This document shows positions 8,297 through 17,624 of a stretch of 56,079 nucleotides of DNA, piece after piece. The position numbers were made by a program, and so were the translations under genes. This DNA comes from Clostridioides difficile (lineage in GTDB: Bacteria > Bacillota > Clostridia > Peptostreptococcales > Peptostreptococcaceae). The notes under the pieces are model-generated. The model saw nothing but the letters and a program-made list of their open reading frames with translations. It was not told the origin of the DNA and did no database searches. Where the stretch lies: contig NZ_JRHN01000045.1 in the NCBI RefSeq assembly GCF_001299635.1, positions 1 through 56,079 on the forward strand. The letters run 5' to 3'. Positions within the stretch are counted from its first letter, which is position 1. Each line of letters opens with the position of its first letter.

Positions 8297-9541
8297 TTAA
8301 TCCATAATATTATATTCTTCATATAAAGGATATTTTTCAGTTAATCCAACAACTAATGTTCTAGCCTTAGATTCTTCATCATAAGTTAAACATAGGTCTA
8401 TGGCCTCAGCAATTATTGCCATATCTTCTTCTTTCATACCTCTAGTAGTTACAGCTGGAGTACCAAGTCTTATCCCACTTGTAACAAGAGCACCATTTGG
8501 GTCAAATGGAATTGTATTTTTATTAGCTGTGATATAAGCATCATCCAATCTTTTTTCTGCAGCTTTACCAGTTATATTTTTATTAGTTAAGTCTAATAAT
8601 ATTAAATGATTATCTGTACCTCCAGAAATTAATTTAAAATCTCTTTTAATAAGTTCTTCAGCTAGAGCTTTTGCATTTTTAGCAACTTGTACTTGATACT
8701 CTTTAAATTCATCACTTAAAGCTTCTTTAAAACAAACTGCTTTAGATGCAATTATATGTTCAAGAGGCCCACCTTGAATTCCAGGGAATATTGCTTTGTC
8801 TATAGCTTTAGCATACTTTTCTTTGCAAAGAATAACTCCTCCACGAGGCCCTCTTAAAGTTTTGTGAGTTGTTGTTGTAACAAAATCAGCCACTTCACAT
8901 GGATTTTGGTGAAGACCAGCTGCAACAAGACCTGCTATGTGAGCCATATCTACCATAAGCAATGCTCCAACTTCATCAGCTATTTCTCTAAATTTTTTAA
9001 AATCTATTTCTCTAGGATATGCACTTGCTCCTGCAACTATCATTTTAGGTTTTACTTCATTCGCTATTTTTCTAACTTCATCAAAATCTATAAGTCCACT
9101 ATTTTTATCTATACCATATTCATAAAATTTATAATACTGACCAGAAATATTAACTGGAGCACCATGAGTTAAATGTCCACCTTGAGATAAATTCATTCCC
9201 ATAACAACATCACCTGGTTTTAACATAGCAAAATATACACCAATATTTGCATTTGCTCCAGAGTGAGGTTGAACATTAGCATGTTCTGCTCCAAATATTT
9301 TTTTGATTCTATCTATTGCAAGAGTTTCAACTTCATCTATGTACTCACATCCACCATAATATCTTTTTCCTGAGTAACCTTCTGCATACTTATTTGTAAG
9401 ATGGCTTCCCATAGTCTCCATTACTGGAACTGATACTATGTTTTCAGATGCTATCAATTCAATATTTCTTTGTTGTCTTTTTAACTCTCTTTTCATACTT
9501 TCATAAATCTCAGGGTCCGCTTTTTTCAAGTTCTCAAACAT
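8297..9541 (-). CDS. glyA: Serine hydroxymethyltransferase
   Basis: A 414-residue, full-length PLP enzyme interconverting serine and glycine with transfer of the one-carbon unit to tetrahydrofolate; cytosolic. Recognised from [11 protein letters not shown], the [10 protein letters not shown] tract, the PLP lysine in [14 protein letters not shown] and the C-terminal [21 protein letters not shown] precedes the ATG. It stands alone with its own promoter (9623-9651) and terminator (8175-8225). No riboswitch fold was recognised in its short leader. Confidence 0.97.
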   Translation of the reverse strand: MFENLKKADPEIYESMKRELKRQQRNIELIASENIVSVPVMETMGSHLTNKYAEGYSGKRYYGGCEYIDEVETLAIDRIKKIFGAEHANVQPHSGANANIGVYFAMLKPGDVVMGMNLSQGGHLTHGAPVNISGQYYKFYEYGIDKNSGLIDFDEVRKIANEVKPKMIVAGASAYPREIDFKKFREIADEVGALLMVDMAHIAGLVAAGLHQNPCEVADFVTTTTHKTLRGPRGGVILCKEKYAKAIDKAIFPGIQGGPLEHIIASKAVCFKEALSDEFKEYQVQVAKNAKALAEELIKRDFKLISGGTDNHLILLDLTNKNITGKAAEKRLDDAYITANKNTIPFDPNGALVTSGIRLGTPAVTTRGMKEEDMAIIAEAIDLCLTYDEESKARTLVVGLTEKYPLYEEYNIMD

Positions 9542-9622
9542 ATTACTCCTCCTAGTTATTATTTAATTTTTATTTTTACAGACATTTCATAATTTTCGTT
9601 TTTATCAATATGATAATTTATT

Positions 9623-9651
9623 ATTATAGTCCTTTACAAATTAATAGTCAA
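9623..9651 (-). promoter_or_regulatory. Promoter of glyA
   Basis: On the minus strand TTGACT (9646-9651) and TATAAT (9623-9628) are separated by 17 bases, a near-consensus sigma-A promoter. Confidence 0.8.
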
Positions 9652-9824
9652 GTGTTTTGCTATTTTTCTATATTTAACATAGTTACTTTCTTTATTTTTA
9701 AGTTAAAATATAATAAATAATATTGTCTAATTCTTTTAATTGGATATAATTTAAATGTGACTATTTTTAAATAAAAAAAGATAATATAATTTATATATAT
9801 ATTAAGGAATATTGCTTAGAAATT

Positions 9825-9833
9825 TGGTATAAT
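9825..9833 (+). promoter_or_regulatory. Extended -10 promoter of the thrE pair
   Basis: TGGTATAAT is an extended -10 element, 36 bases before the ATG at 9869. The -35 position is poor, which is usual for extended -10 promoters. Confidence 0.55.
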
Positions 9834-9868
9834 TTCAATATTACGGTTTTTAATTTGGAGGTGTATTT

Positions 9869-10657
9869 ATGAATCAAAATGAGGAGCTTGAATATAAGAA
9901 AAATATTCTAAAATTAGCTCTATTTGTAGGGGAACTTATGATAAAAAATGGAGCTGAAACATCTAGGGTTGAAGACAGTGTCCTTAGGATATGCAGGTCA
10001 AGAGGATTTTATCATGTAAATATTTTTACAACTCCTACAGTAATAATTATTTCTGATGAAAAATTTGATGGCTTTTCATTTATGAAAACGATTCAATCAA
10101 GAGGTATAAACTTAAATAAGATTTCTTTATTAAATAGTTTTTCTCGAGAATTTGTAAGCGACAAAGAATATGATATTGATAATGCCATTGCACGTCTTTA
10201 TGAAATCCAAGATGTAAAACCTTATCCTTTGTGGTTATTTTACTCTTGTACAGGAATTGCATCTGCTTGTTTTGCTTGTTTGCTTGGAGGGAATTATGTA
10301 TTAAATTTTATACTTACATTTATAATAGCAATCTTTGCCGCGATTACTTATGATAAAACTATGAAGATAAGTGCAATATCTGCATTTTCCTGTTTAGTAT
10401 CCTCTTTTTTAATTGCACTTTCAGGAGTTCTGTTAGTTGAAATAGGCATTTTAAATGACCCTAAGATGCTTATAGTTGGTGCTATAATGCCACTACTCCC
10501 AGGAGTTGCCTTTATAAAAGCTATTAGAGATTTAATATCAGGTAATTTAATATCAGGAATTTCTCGTGCTTTTGATGCAGCTATGATTATTATTGCAATT
10601 GCTTCTGGAGTTGGTTTTGTTCTTGATACATGGTATAGAATAGGAGGTCCTTTCTAA
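9869..10657 (+). CDS. Threonine/serine exporter, larger subunit (ThrE N-terminal half, DUF1212)
   Basis: A 262-residue protein. A cytoplasmic N-terminal domain (about 1-115) contains the family signature LMIKNGAETSRVEDSV and a TPTVIIIS strand; about five membrane segments follow (115-255). This is the DUF1212 half of ThrE-like amino-acid exporters, which in Firmicutes is split into two genes. TTTGGAGGT lies before the ATG. The stop overlaps the next ATG by one base, so both halves are translated together and probably form one complex. Confidence 0.82.
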   Translation: MNQNEELEYKKNILKLALFVGELMIKNGAETSRVEDSVLRICRSRGFYHVNIFTTPTVIIISDEKFDGFSFMKTIQSRGINLNKISLLNSFSREFVSDKEYDIDNAIARLYEIQDVKPYPLWLFYSCTGIASACFACLLGGNYVLNFILTFIIAIFAAITYDKTMKISAISAFSCLVSSFLIALSGVLLVEIGILNDPKMLIVGAIMPLLPGVAFIKAIRDLISGNLISGISRAFDAAMIIIAIASGVGFVLDTWYRIGGPF

Positions 10658-11130
10658 TGACTGATATGTCAATGATTTTACATTTTTTATTTTCAGGCAT
10701 TGCAACTGCTGGATTTGCTGTTTTCTTTAATGCTCCACTTTATCTACTTCTTCCAGCTGGAATAACTGGTGGAATTGGCTGGATTGTGTATGTTTATTTA
10801 TTTAATTTTACTACAAATGCAGTTTTTGCAGGATTTATAGCTGCTGCTTTAGTCTCAGCATGTAGTGAGACTTTAGCTAGAAAGTTAAAACAACCAGCTA
10901 TTGTGTTCGTAATACCAGGTATTCTTCCTCTAATACCAGGTATTGGATTGTACAATACAATGTTATCTTTGATTCAAAAAAATTATTCTTTGGCCATGTC
11001 AAAAGGTACAGATGCATTATTTTTAAGTGCTGCAATAGCATTAGGTGTATTAGTTGTAACTTCTTTTGTAAGAACATTGAATCTTTTAAAAATCAGAAAA
11101 AACTTTATTCCATACAGAAAATCGAAATAA
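10657..11130 (+). CDS. Threonine/serine exporter, smaller subunit (ThrE C-terminal half, DUF3815)
   Basis: A 157-residue protein with about five membrane segments, ending in a short basic tail. The conserved stretch FVIPGILPLIPGIGLYNTM is typical of the DUF3815 half of ThrE. It begins within the stop codon of the preceding gene (TAATG) and ends just before a strong terminator, giving a two-gene operon. Confidence 0.82.
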   Translation: MTDMSMILHFLFSGIATAGFAVFFNAPLYLLLPAGITGGIGWIVYVYLFNFTTNAVFAGFIAAALVSACSETLARKLKQPAIVFVIPGILPLIPGIGLYNTMLSLIQKNYSLAMSKGTDALFLSAAIALGVLVVTSFVRTLNLLKIRKNFIPYRKSK

Positions 11131-11135
11131 AACAC

Positions 11136-11206
11136 AAAAATAGCAATGTACTAAAGTTTTGCAAATACACACTGGGTATTTATTCAAAAAGTACATTGCT
11201 ATTTTT
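11136..11206. terminator. Bidirectional terminator thrE / rseC
   Basis: A perfect 17-base stem (11136-11152 with 11190-11206), with A5 at one end and T5 at the other, lies between convergent genes. Confidence 0.9.
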
Positions 11207-11214
11207 TAATTATT

Positions 11215-11655
11215 TTAAAGGTCAATTAATATTCTTGTTATTACTGGTATAAACTCTCTACTATCTCTAAATTTTTTGTCATTCTTCTTTAAGTACAGAT
11301 AGCAAAGTATTGTAAGACAGATTCCAACCAATCCACTTATGGCTTCAACACCAGATGTTACTCCTATTGCACCTAATATATAGTAAGTCCCTATTGTTCC
11401 CACAAGAAGTGCTATAAGTGGTATTATATAAGCCATTACAGCTGCTTTTAATACATTCATATTATCCATACTTACTTCTACATGGTCACCAACTTTTGCA
11501 CCAATTGTGTTATCTACTTCTACTAATATTTCCTTCGACTCTGCCGAATCTGTAGTAGCACACTTTCCACAAGCAGCACAAGCTGAATGTCTTTGCATTT
11601 TTAATTTTGCAGTTCTATCATCAACAATTTCCATAATAAATCCTTGTTGATTCAT
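11215..11655 (-). CDS. RseC/MucC-family membrane protein
   Basis: A 146-residue protein of the SoxR-reducing / RseC family. The N-terminus carries a cysteine cluster (HSACAACGKCATT) followed by a small beta domain; two membrane helices lie at about 73-95 and 103-123, and the tail is basic. Relatives are tied to electron-transfer complexes of the Rnf/Rsx type. It follows csoR by 14 bases in one transcript. The exact role is not known. Confidence 0.72.
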   Translation of the reverse strand: MNQQGFIMEIVDDRTAKLKMQRHSACAACGKCATTDSAESKEILVEVDNTIGAKVGDHVEVSMDNMNVLKAAVMAYIIPLIALLVGTIGTYYILGAIGVTSGVEAISGLVGICLTILCYLYLKKNDKKFRDSREFIPVITRILIDL

Positions 11656-11669
11656 AACTAACCGCCTCC

Positions 11670-11963
11670 TTATTTTGTAAATTTATTTATAGTATCCATA
11701 AGTTCTTTTATCATTTCTTCAGTTTGCTCACCATCATCATGTTTGATGCTTTCTGCTACACATCCTTTTATATGATTTTCCAGTATAATCGTGCCCACTC
11801 TGTTTATAGCAGACCTTATAGCAGATATTTGAACCAGTATATCAACACAATAACGTTCTTGCTCTACCATCTTTTGTATCCCTTTTACTTGACCTTCTAT
11901 TCTCTTTAATCTTTTTATAAGAGCTTCTCTCTCATTGTTTGGCGCTAATTTTCTTTCTTCCAT
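11670..11963 (-). CDS. csoR: CsoR/RcnR-family metal-sensing repressor
   Basis: A 97-residue all-helical repressor. It has the Cys39-His64-Cys68 ligand set with the same spacing as copper-sensing CsoR proteins (25 and 4 residues), plus the RLKRIEGQVKGIQKM helix. It would leave DNA upon Cu(I) binding. The ligand pattern favours copper over nickel or formaldehyde sensing. No copper pump or chaperone is in this window; its neighbours are an RseC-like protein and a zinc-ribbon membrane protein, so the regulated targets are elsewhere or are these genes. Confidence 0.8.
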   Translation of the reverse strand: MEERKLAPNNEREALIKRLKRIEGQVKGIQKMVEQERYCVDILVQISAIRSAINRVGTIILENHIKGCVAESIKHDDGEQTEEMIKELMDTINKFTK

Positions 11964-12005
11964 AAACTCACCTCATACTCTAATGATGTCTTATTCAATT
12001 ATGCT

Positions 12006-12407
12006 CTACTTACCAATTTGTTTAAAATACAATACAGTTATTACTACTATAAATGCTAAAATTGATATTGCAATAGACCTACTTTGATTCTTAGTTTGTT
12101 CCATACTTAACTTTCCATTCATCTTAAATCCTGCTAATGGAAATAAAAATATAACCAATGCATCAATTCCAAGTACAACTTGGGCTGCAATAGTCCATTT
12201 ACTCAAAAAACAAAATATTCCACCCACACCTAAAAGAACCTCTAATATATTTATAAATTTATATGTAGGTTTTTTCGCTATATATTCTTCAATTTTTTCC
12301 TTACATTCTGCACGACATGGATATATATTTGTATTGTCATCATATTGTATAGCTAATTTATTATTTGGTGACTTTATATCCCTATTACAGTAAAGACATT
12401 TTTTCAT
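12006..12407 (-). CDS. Small zinc-ribbon membrane protein, unknown
   Basis: 133 residues. The N-terminus has a CLYCNRD pair and a CRAEC pair that together could bind zinc; three hydrophobic segments follow (about 50-68, 72-93, 110-130). I do not recognise the family. It lies 42 bases upstream of csoR in the same direction and could be co-transcribed with csoR and the RseC-like gene. AGGAGA precedes the ATG. Confidence 0.6.
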   Translation of the reverse strand: MKKCLYCNRDIKSPNNKLAIQYDDNTNIYPCRAECKEKIEEYIAKKPTYKFINILEVLLGVGGIFCFLSKWTIAAQVVLGIDALVIFLFPLAGFKMNGKLSMEQTKNQSRSIAISILAFIVVITVLYFKQIGK

Positions 12408-12561
12408 ATTATATTCTCCTCTAATATTCCTCTTAAAAAATTTTGCCTAAATTATTATACGCTTTAATACTATTATACCAAATAGATACAAAAAACAAAA
12501 ATAAAAGGAATAATTTTAGCGATTTCTTTTACTTCCATATATAATCTATAATAAATTTATA

Positions 12562-12604
12562 ATAACAATTAAACAAAATTATTTATATCTAGTTTAATTG
12601 TTAT
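12562..12604. promoter_or_regulatory. Inverted repeat in front of the sigma-54 activator gene
   Basis: A perfect 13-base inverted repeat (12562-12574 with 12592-12604; half site GTTTAATTGTTAT) with a 17-base spacer lies 38 bases before the activator ATG. It could be an operator or an activator site. No T-run follows it, so a terminator is less likely. The half-site core TTAAAC recurs twice upstream of the target operon. Confidence 0.4.
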
Positions 12605-12642
12605 ATAATCTAAAATAAGTCAAATTTGTATGAGAGGTTAAA

Positions 12643-14748
12643 ATGAAACAAATGGAATTAGCTATTGTAAGTTTAAAAAAAGATGCTGGAGAAATTTATG
12701 AAGACCAAATAAGACAATTTTTAGGTAACAATATAAAAATAAATTTATACTCATTTGAAGAAGGAAATTTAAGATTTTTTAAAGAAAGTTTGATACTATT
12801 ATCTGCTTATTTAAAATATGATGAAATAGCAAAATTATCCCATCATGATGCTCAAATTATTGTACCTAAGTTAACATTTGAAAAGAACAGTATAGATATG
12901 ATATCAAGATTAGAAAAAGATAAAATTATTTATGTATATAATCTAAGTAAGGATATGGCAATAGAGACAATATCTTTAATACATAGACTAGGAATAGACA
13001 ATATCAATATCCTACCTTGTTATCCAGAGATAGAATTTACTCCTACAGATGCTATAATACTAACTCCTGGCGAAAAAATCTTACCTAAAGTTAAAAATTG
13101 TGAAGTTATAGACTTGAAATATAGAATAATAGATTTAAGTTGTATAGTTGAAATTGCTACAAAAACTAAACTAAAACATCTAATAAAAGATGACTTAATA
13201 AAAAAATATGTAGAGAAAATAATACCTACAAGCTATAGTACAGGTGAGTTACTATTAGATGCAAATAAATTTGAAAGGCAATTTGATTTATTATTATCTA
13301 TAATTGATGATGGAATTATATGCACCAATAATGATGGGATAATTCAATTTTACAATCATATGGCTAGAAAAATTTTATCTATAAATGCAAATGAAATGAT
13401 TTATGAATTTATTGGTGATTGTATAAGAGAAATAAATTTTCAAAACATATTAACCAATAAAGCTCCATTTTATGAAAAATTAATTAAAATAAATCATGTA
13501 GATATAAATTTAGAGATTAAACATATACAATTAAATGTATTTGATGGATTTATATTGAAAATGACCAAATTCTCTCAACTAGAAAAAAAGCAAGCCAAGT
13601 TAAGAGCACAATTAGTCAATTCAGGTAATGTCAGTAAATATACATTTGATGATATATTAGGCTCTAGTATACAAACCATTAATACAAAAAAAATTGCCAA
13701 TAGCATGGCTCAATCAAACTCCTCTATTTTAATAATTGGTGAAAGTGGTACTGGCAAGGAATTATTTGCTCAATCTATTCACAGCGCCTCTAGAAGAAAA
13801 GATGGTCCTTTCGTAGCAGTAAATTGTAGTACTTTTCAAGAAAATTTATTACAAAGCGAACTATTTGGCTATGATGAAGGTGCTTTTACTGGTGCTAAAA
13901 AAGGTGGAAAGATTGGTTTATTTGAATTAGCTAACAATGGAACTATATTTTTGGATGAAATTGGAGAAATGGATTTAAATTCTCAATCTAAATTACTTAG
14001 AGTTATACAAGAAAAACAAGTAAGGCGTATTGGTTCAAACAATGTCATTGATATTGATGTAAGAATAATTGCAGCTACTAATAGAAATTTAAAAGAACTT
14101 GTATCTAAAGACATGTTTAGAAGAGATTTATACTTTAGATTAAACGTTCTTCCTCTTAAAATACACCCTCTTAGAGAAAGACCTACTGATATATTTGAGA
14201 TTTTCAATTCTCTAAAGTATGATATTCCATGTAATTTTATTCTAAGTGAAGAAGTAAAAGAAATCTTTAAAGTGTATAAATGGGAAGGAAATGTAAGGGA
14301 ATTAAGAAATTTAGGAGAATACTTCTGCTACTTAGGAAAAGATGTTATAGAAATTTGTGACTTACCTGAATATATATTGGATACTATAGATTCAAATTAT
14401 AGTAGGACTGTCTGTAACAAAGTAACAGATAAAACAGTAAAATATCAATTAAACATTAACAAAGACAAAAACTTAATAAAACATGATTATAACTTTAAAA
14501 GACCTTTAGAGGAATACCTATTCATATTGGACAATTTAAAGAAGGCTTATGATTTAAAAGAAAGAATTGGCAGAAAAAGTCTGTATAAAATAGCTTTAAA
14601 TGAAAATAGATTTCTGACAGAACAACAGATTAGAAATATACTTCTAGAATTACAAGACTTTGGACTTGTAGACATACTTGTTGGTCGTGGTGGTTCAGTT
14701 ATAACATCAAAAGGGGTTGAATTTATAAAAAAATATAAACAGGTCTAA
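12643..14748 (+). CDS. Sigma-54-dependent transcriptional activator (PrpR_N / PAS / AAA+ / winged helix)
   Basis: 701 residues. The N-terminal about 190 residues resemble the PrpR_N sensor; a PAS-like domain (about 215-310, starting IIDDGIICTNNDGIIQFYN) follows. The AAA+ domain has Walker A GESGTGKE (366-373), the sigma-54 contact loop GAFTGA (413-418) and GTIFLDEIGEM. The C-terminus is not the usual Fis-type helix-turn-helix but a winged helix (about 640-701) with the pattern GR-GG-KG. The next operon has a textbook sigma-54 promoter, so this is its likely activator. The signal sensed is unknown. Confidence 0.87.
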   Translation: MKQMELAIVSLKKDAGEIYEDQIRQFLGNNIKINLYSFEEGNLRFFKESLILLSAYLKYDEIAKLSHHDAQIIVPKLTFEKNSIDMISRLEKDKIIYVYNLSKDMAIETISLIHRLGIDNINILPCYPEIEFTPTDAIILTPGEKILPKVKNCEVIDLKYRIIDLSCIVEIATKTKLKHLIKDDLIKKYVEKIIPTSYSTGELLLDANKFERQFDLLLSIIDDGIICTNNDGIIQFYNHMARKILSINANEMIYEFIGDCIREINFQNILTNKAPFYEKLIKINHVDINLEIKHIQLNVFDGFILKMTKFSQLEKKQAKLRAQLVNSGNVSKYTFDDILGSSIQTINTKKIANSMAQSNSSILIIGESGTGKELFAQSIHSASRRKDGPFVAVNCSTFQENLLQSELFGYDEGAFTGAKKGGKIGLFELANNGTIFLDEIGEMDLNSQSKLLRVIQEKQVRRIGSNNVIDIDVRIIAATNRNLKELVSKDMFRRDLYFRLNVLPLKIHPLRERPTDIFEIFNSLKYDIPCNFILSEEVKEIFKVYKWEGNVRELRNLGEYFCYLGKDVIEICDLPEYILDTIDSNYSRTVCNKVTDKTVKYQLNINKDKNLIKHDYNFKRPLEEYLFILDNLKKAYDLKERIGRKSLYKIALNENRFLTEQQIRNILLELQDFGLVDILVGRGGSVITSKGVEFIKKYKQV

Positions 14749-14751
14749 TAA

Positions 14752-14805
14752 GTTAAACTGTTAAACCACTTAACCCCATTTATTTATATTTTCATACATA
14801 TGAAA
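14752..14805. promoter_or_regulatory. Candidate upstream activator sites
   Basis: Two tandem GTTAAAC heptamers (14752-14758, 14760-14766) are followed by a palindrome TTTCATAcaTATGAAA (14790-14805), 125 or more bases before the sigma-54 promoter. This is the distance expected for enhancer sites of a sigma-54 activator. Which of them binds the protein cannot be told from one locus. Confidence 0.4.
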
Positions 14806-14929
14806 CTTTATTCGAAATAAGCTTTTCCACAAAGTTCTAAATATAATTAATATTTTTAATTGCTCTATACTTTGAAATTACTTAATATCAAATATTAACT
14901 TATTGTTAATTACTTTTTATTATCCATCT

Positions 14930-14946
14930 TGGCATGTTGTTTGCTT
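14930..14946 (+). promoter_or_regulatory. Sigma-54 (-24/-12) promoter of the malY-nhaC operon
   Basis: TGGCAT-GTTGT-TTGCT places GG at 14931-14932 and GC at 14943-14944 with exactly 10 bases between, matching the sigma-54 consensus. It lies 45 bases before the lyase ATG and just downstream of an activator gene. Confidence 0.85.
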
Positions 14947-14989
14947 AATATTATTAACATAAATTTTAAAATTACTGGAGGTTTTTATA

Positions 14990-16156
14990 ATGAATTATAA
15001 TTTTAATGAAGTTGTTGATAGAAGTAATAATTTTTCGTCTAAATGGTCAGAAATGGATAAAAAATATGGAACCAATGATTTACTTCCTATGTGGGTAGCT
15101 GACATGGATTTTAAAGCTGCCCCTTGTATAATTGATGCTTTAAAAAATCGACTAGAGCAAGAGATTTATGGTTACACAACAAGAACAGATTCTTACAATG
15201 AATCGATAGTAAATTGGCTAGATAGAAGACATAACTGGAAAATTAAAAGTGAATGGTTAGTTTATAGCCCAGGTGTTATACCAGCTATAAGTCTTTTAAT
15301 AAACGAACTTACAAAAGAAAACGACAAAATAATGATACAAGAACCAGTTTATAGTCCTTTTAATAGCGTTGTGAAAAATAATAATAGAGAACTGGTTATA
15401 AGCCCATTACAAAAACTAGAAGATGGAAATTATGTAATGAATTATGAAGACATTGAAAGCAAGATTAAAGATGTAAAATTGTTTATACTTTGCAATCCTC
15501 ATAATCCAGTTGGTAGAGTATGGACAAAAGAAGAATTAAAAAAACTAGGAGACATTTGCCTTAAACATAATGTAAAAGTAATATCTGATGAAATACATAG
15601 TGATATTATATTAAAAAAACATAAACATATCCCTATGGCATCTATTTCTAAAGAATATGAAAAAAATACAATTACTTGTATGGCTCCAACTAAAACTTTT
15701 AATATAGCTGGTCTTCAATCATCTTATGTGATACTACCTGATGAAAAAGACTATAAGTTGTTAGATAATGCCTTCACTAGAATTGATATAAAAAGAAATA
15801 ACTGCTTCAGCTTAGTTGCAACAGAGGCCTCATATAATAATGGTGAACCTTGGTTAGAATCATTCTTGGAATATTTAGAATCCAATATAGATTTTGCTAT
15901 AAAATATATAAATGAAAATATGCCAAAACTTAAAGTTAGAAAACCAGAGGGAACTTATTTATTATGGGTAGACTTTAGTGAACTTGGATTGAGTGATGAT
16001 GAACTAGAAAGTATACTTGTTAAAAAAGGTAAGATTGCCTTAAATCAAGGAAATAGTTTTGGCATTGGAGGAAAAGGGTATCAAAGGATAAACTTAGCGT
16101 GTCCAAAAAGTATGCTTGAGGAAGCTCTTATAAGAATAAAAAATGCAATCAACTAA
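14990..16156 (+). CDS. MalY/PatB-type PLP aminotransferase / cystathionine beta-lyase
   Basis: 388 residues, fold type I PLP enzyme. The opening NFNEVVDRSNNFSSKW and LPMWVADMDFKAAP are signatures of MalY/PatB C-S lyases; the PLP lysine is in APTKTFNIAGLQ, and NPHNPVGRVW and SDEIHSD are the cofactor-binding stretches. It probably cleaves cystathionine or another cysteine conjugate to a thiol, pyruvate and ammonia; aminotransferase activity is the alternative. GGAGG precedes the ATG. First gene of a sigma-54-controlled operon with an NhaC antiporter. Confidence 0.85.
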   Translation: MNYNFNEVVDRSNNFSSKWSEMDKKYGTNDLLPMWVADMDFKAAPCIIDALKNRLEQEIYGYTTRTDSYNESIVNWLDRRHNWKIKSEWLVYSPGVIPAISLLINELTKENDKIMIQEPVYSPFNSVVKNNNRELVISPLQKLEDGNYVMNYEDIESKIKDVKLFILCNPHNPVGRVWTKEELKKLGDICLKHNVKVISDEIHSDIILKKHKHIPMASISKEYEKNTITCMAPTKTFNIAGLQSSYVILPDEKDYKLLDNAFTRIDIKRNNCFSLVATEASYNNGEPWLESFLEYLESNIDFAIKYINENMPKLKVRKPEGTYLLWVDFSELGLSDDELESILVKKGKIALNQGNSFGIGGKGYQRINLACPKSMLEEALIRIKNAIN

Positions 16157-16179
16157 AATATTTAAGGAGAATTTGCACT

Positions 16180-17622
16180 ATGAAAATAGATACAGAAAGA
16201 AAAAGACCTTCATTTAGATATTCCTTGTTAGTAATGCTTGCAATAATAGCTTTAACATCAATTGGTATAGTTGTATTTAATGCCTCTATAACTATAATGT
16301 TTTTACTTTCATGGCTTATAGTAGTTCCTGCTGCTATGAAGCTTGGTTACACTAATGATGAAATAGAGGCTTTCGGATTTGAGGTTGGTAAGGATGCCTT
16401 TCAATCAAATTTAATTATACTTTCTGTTGGCGTACTAATAGCAGCTTGGATAGCTGCTGGTACGATACCAACAGTAGTGTATAGCGGTCTAACAATAATA
16501 ACACCCAAATATTTTTTACTTACAACATTAATAGTCTGTTCACTTACTTCTGTTGCTACAGGTACATCTTGGGGAACTCTTGGAACTTCTGGTATAGCAA
16601 TGATGAGTATTGGTACTAGCATGGGTATTCCTCTTGGTTTAACAGCTGGTGCAGTCATTTCTGGCGCTTTCTTTGGAGATAAGATGTCTCCCCTATCAGA
16701 TTCTACAAACTTAGCTGCAGCAGTTTGTAAGACAGATGTGATTACACATATGAAACACATGGTTTACACAACAGGACCTGCATACGTAATATGTATAGTT
16801 CTATATACAGTAATTGGCTTAAAATATTCAAATAACACTATTGACTATGTTCAAATAAACCAAATTAAAGATGTATTAAATTCAAACTTTCATATTGGTT
16901 TAGTAGCAATGATTCCAATAATGTTTTTATTATTACTTCTATTGTTACAAAAACCTCCTATTATATCTATATTAAGTTCAGCTATAATGGGGCTTATCAT
17001 AGCTGTATTTCAAGAAGGAGAAAAAATAGGCGATATTTTAAATTATATGCTATCAGGTTTTACTATCGATACTGGATTTGCCTATGCTGACAAGCTATTA
17101 AATCGTGGGGGAATCATGAGCATGGCTGAAACCGTTTTACTAGTCTTTGTAGTTTTTGTTATTGCTGGTATTCTCCAAAAAACTGGTTTCTTAGAGGTAC
17201 TACTTCAGCCTATGATAACTAAAATAGGAAAATCTAGAACTAAATTGGTTGGGTCTACCTTTATAGTAAGTTACTTTGCAAATGCATTTAGCTCATCAAT
17301 GATGTTTACTTCAGTATTTGTTGGAACTTTAATGTCGCCAATATACAAAGAGTTTAGATTAAAACCACAGAATCTATCTAGAATTATAGAAGATACAGCC
17401 ACACTTGGTGGACCATTAATACCTTGGAATTCAAATGCTGTTTTCTGTGCCCAAACTCTTGGTGTAAATCCACTAGAATTTATACCATACTGTTTCTTAA
17501 GTTGGATTACTCCTATAATTTCATTTATTTATGGTGTAACTGGATTTACTATGCTTACATATACAGATGATGAAATTGAAGAATTAGAGATATTTGACAT
17601 TGCCCAGAGAAGAGTTGATTAA
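16180..17622 (+). CDS. NhaC-family Na+/H+ antiporter-type transporter
   Basis: A 480-residue membrane protein with about 11-12 helices. Signatures of the NhaC family include SGAFFGDKMSPLSDSTNLAA (about 163-182) and LGGPLIPWNSNAVF near residue 408. The family exchanges sodium for protons, and some members take up organic anions. It starts 23 bases after the lyase stop behind AAGGAG, so it belongs to the same operon; the context suggests it moves the lyase substrate or product, or restores ion balance. Confidence 0.85.
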   Translation: MKIDTERKRPSFRYSLLVMLAIIALTSIGIVVFNASITIMFLLSWLIVVPAAMKLGYTNDEIEAFGFEVGKDAFQSNLIILSVGVLIAAWIAAGTIPTVVYSGLTIITPKYFLLTTLIVCSLTSVATGTSWGTLGTSGIAMMSIGTSMGIPLGLTAGAVISGAFFGDKMSPLSDSTNLAAAVCKTDVITHMKHMVYTTGPAYVICIVLYTVIGLKYSNNTIDYVQINQIKDVLNSNFHIGLVAMIPIMFLLLLLLLQKPPIISILSSAIMGLIIAVFQEGEKIGDILNYMLSGFTIDTGFAYADKLLNRGGIMSMAETVLLVFVVFVIAGILQKTGFLEVLLQPMITKIGKSRTKLVGSTFIVSYFANAFSSSMMFTSVFVGTLMSPIYKEFRLKPQNLSRIIEDTATLGGPLIPWNSNAVFCAQTLGVNPLEFIPYCFLSWITPIISFIYGVTGFTMLTYTDDEIEELEIFDIAQRRVD

Positions 17623-17624
17623 GT

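Larger units (their letters stand above)
9542..9868. other. Divergent intergenic region glyA / thrE
   Basis: A 327-base AT-rich region holding the two promoters listed separately. I see no small gene or repeat in the remainder. Confidence 0.6.
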
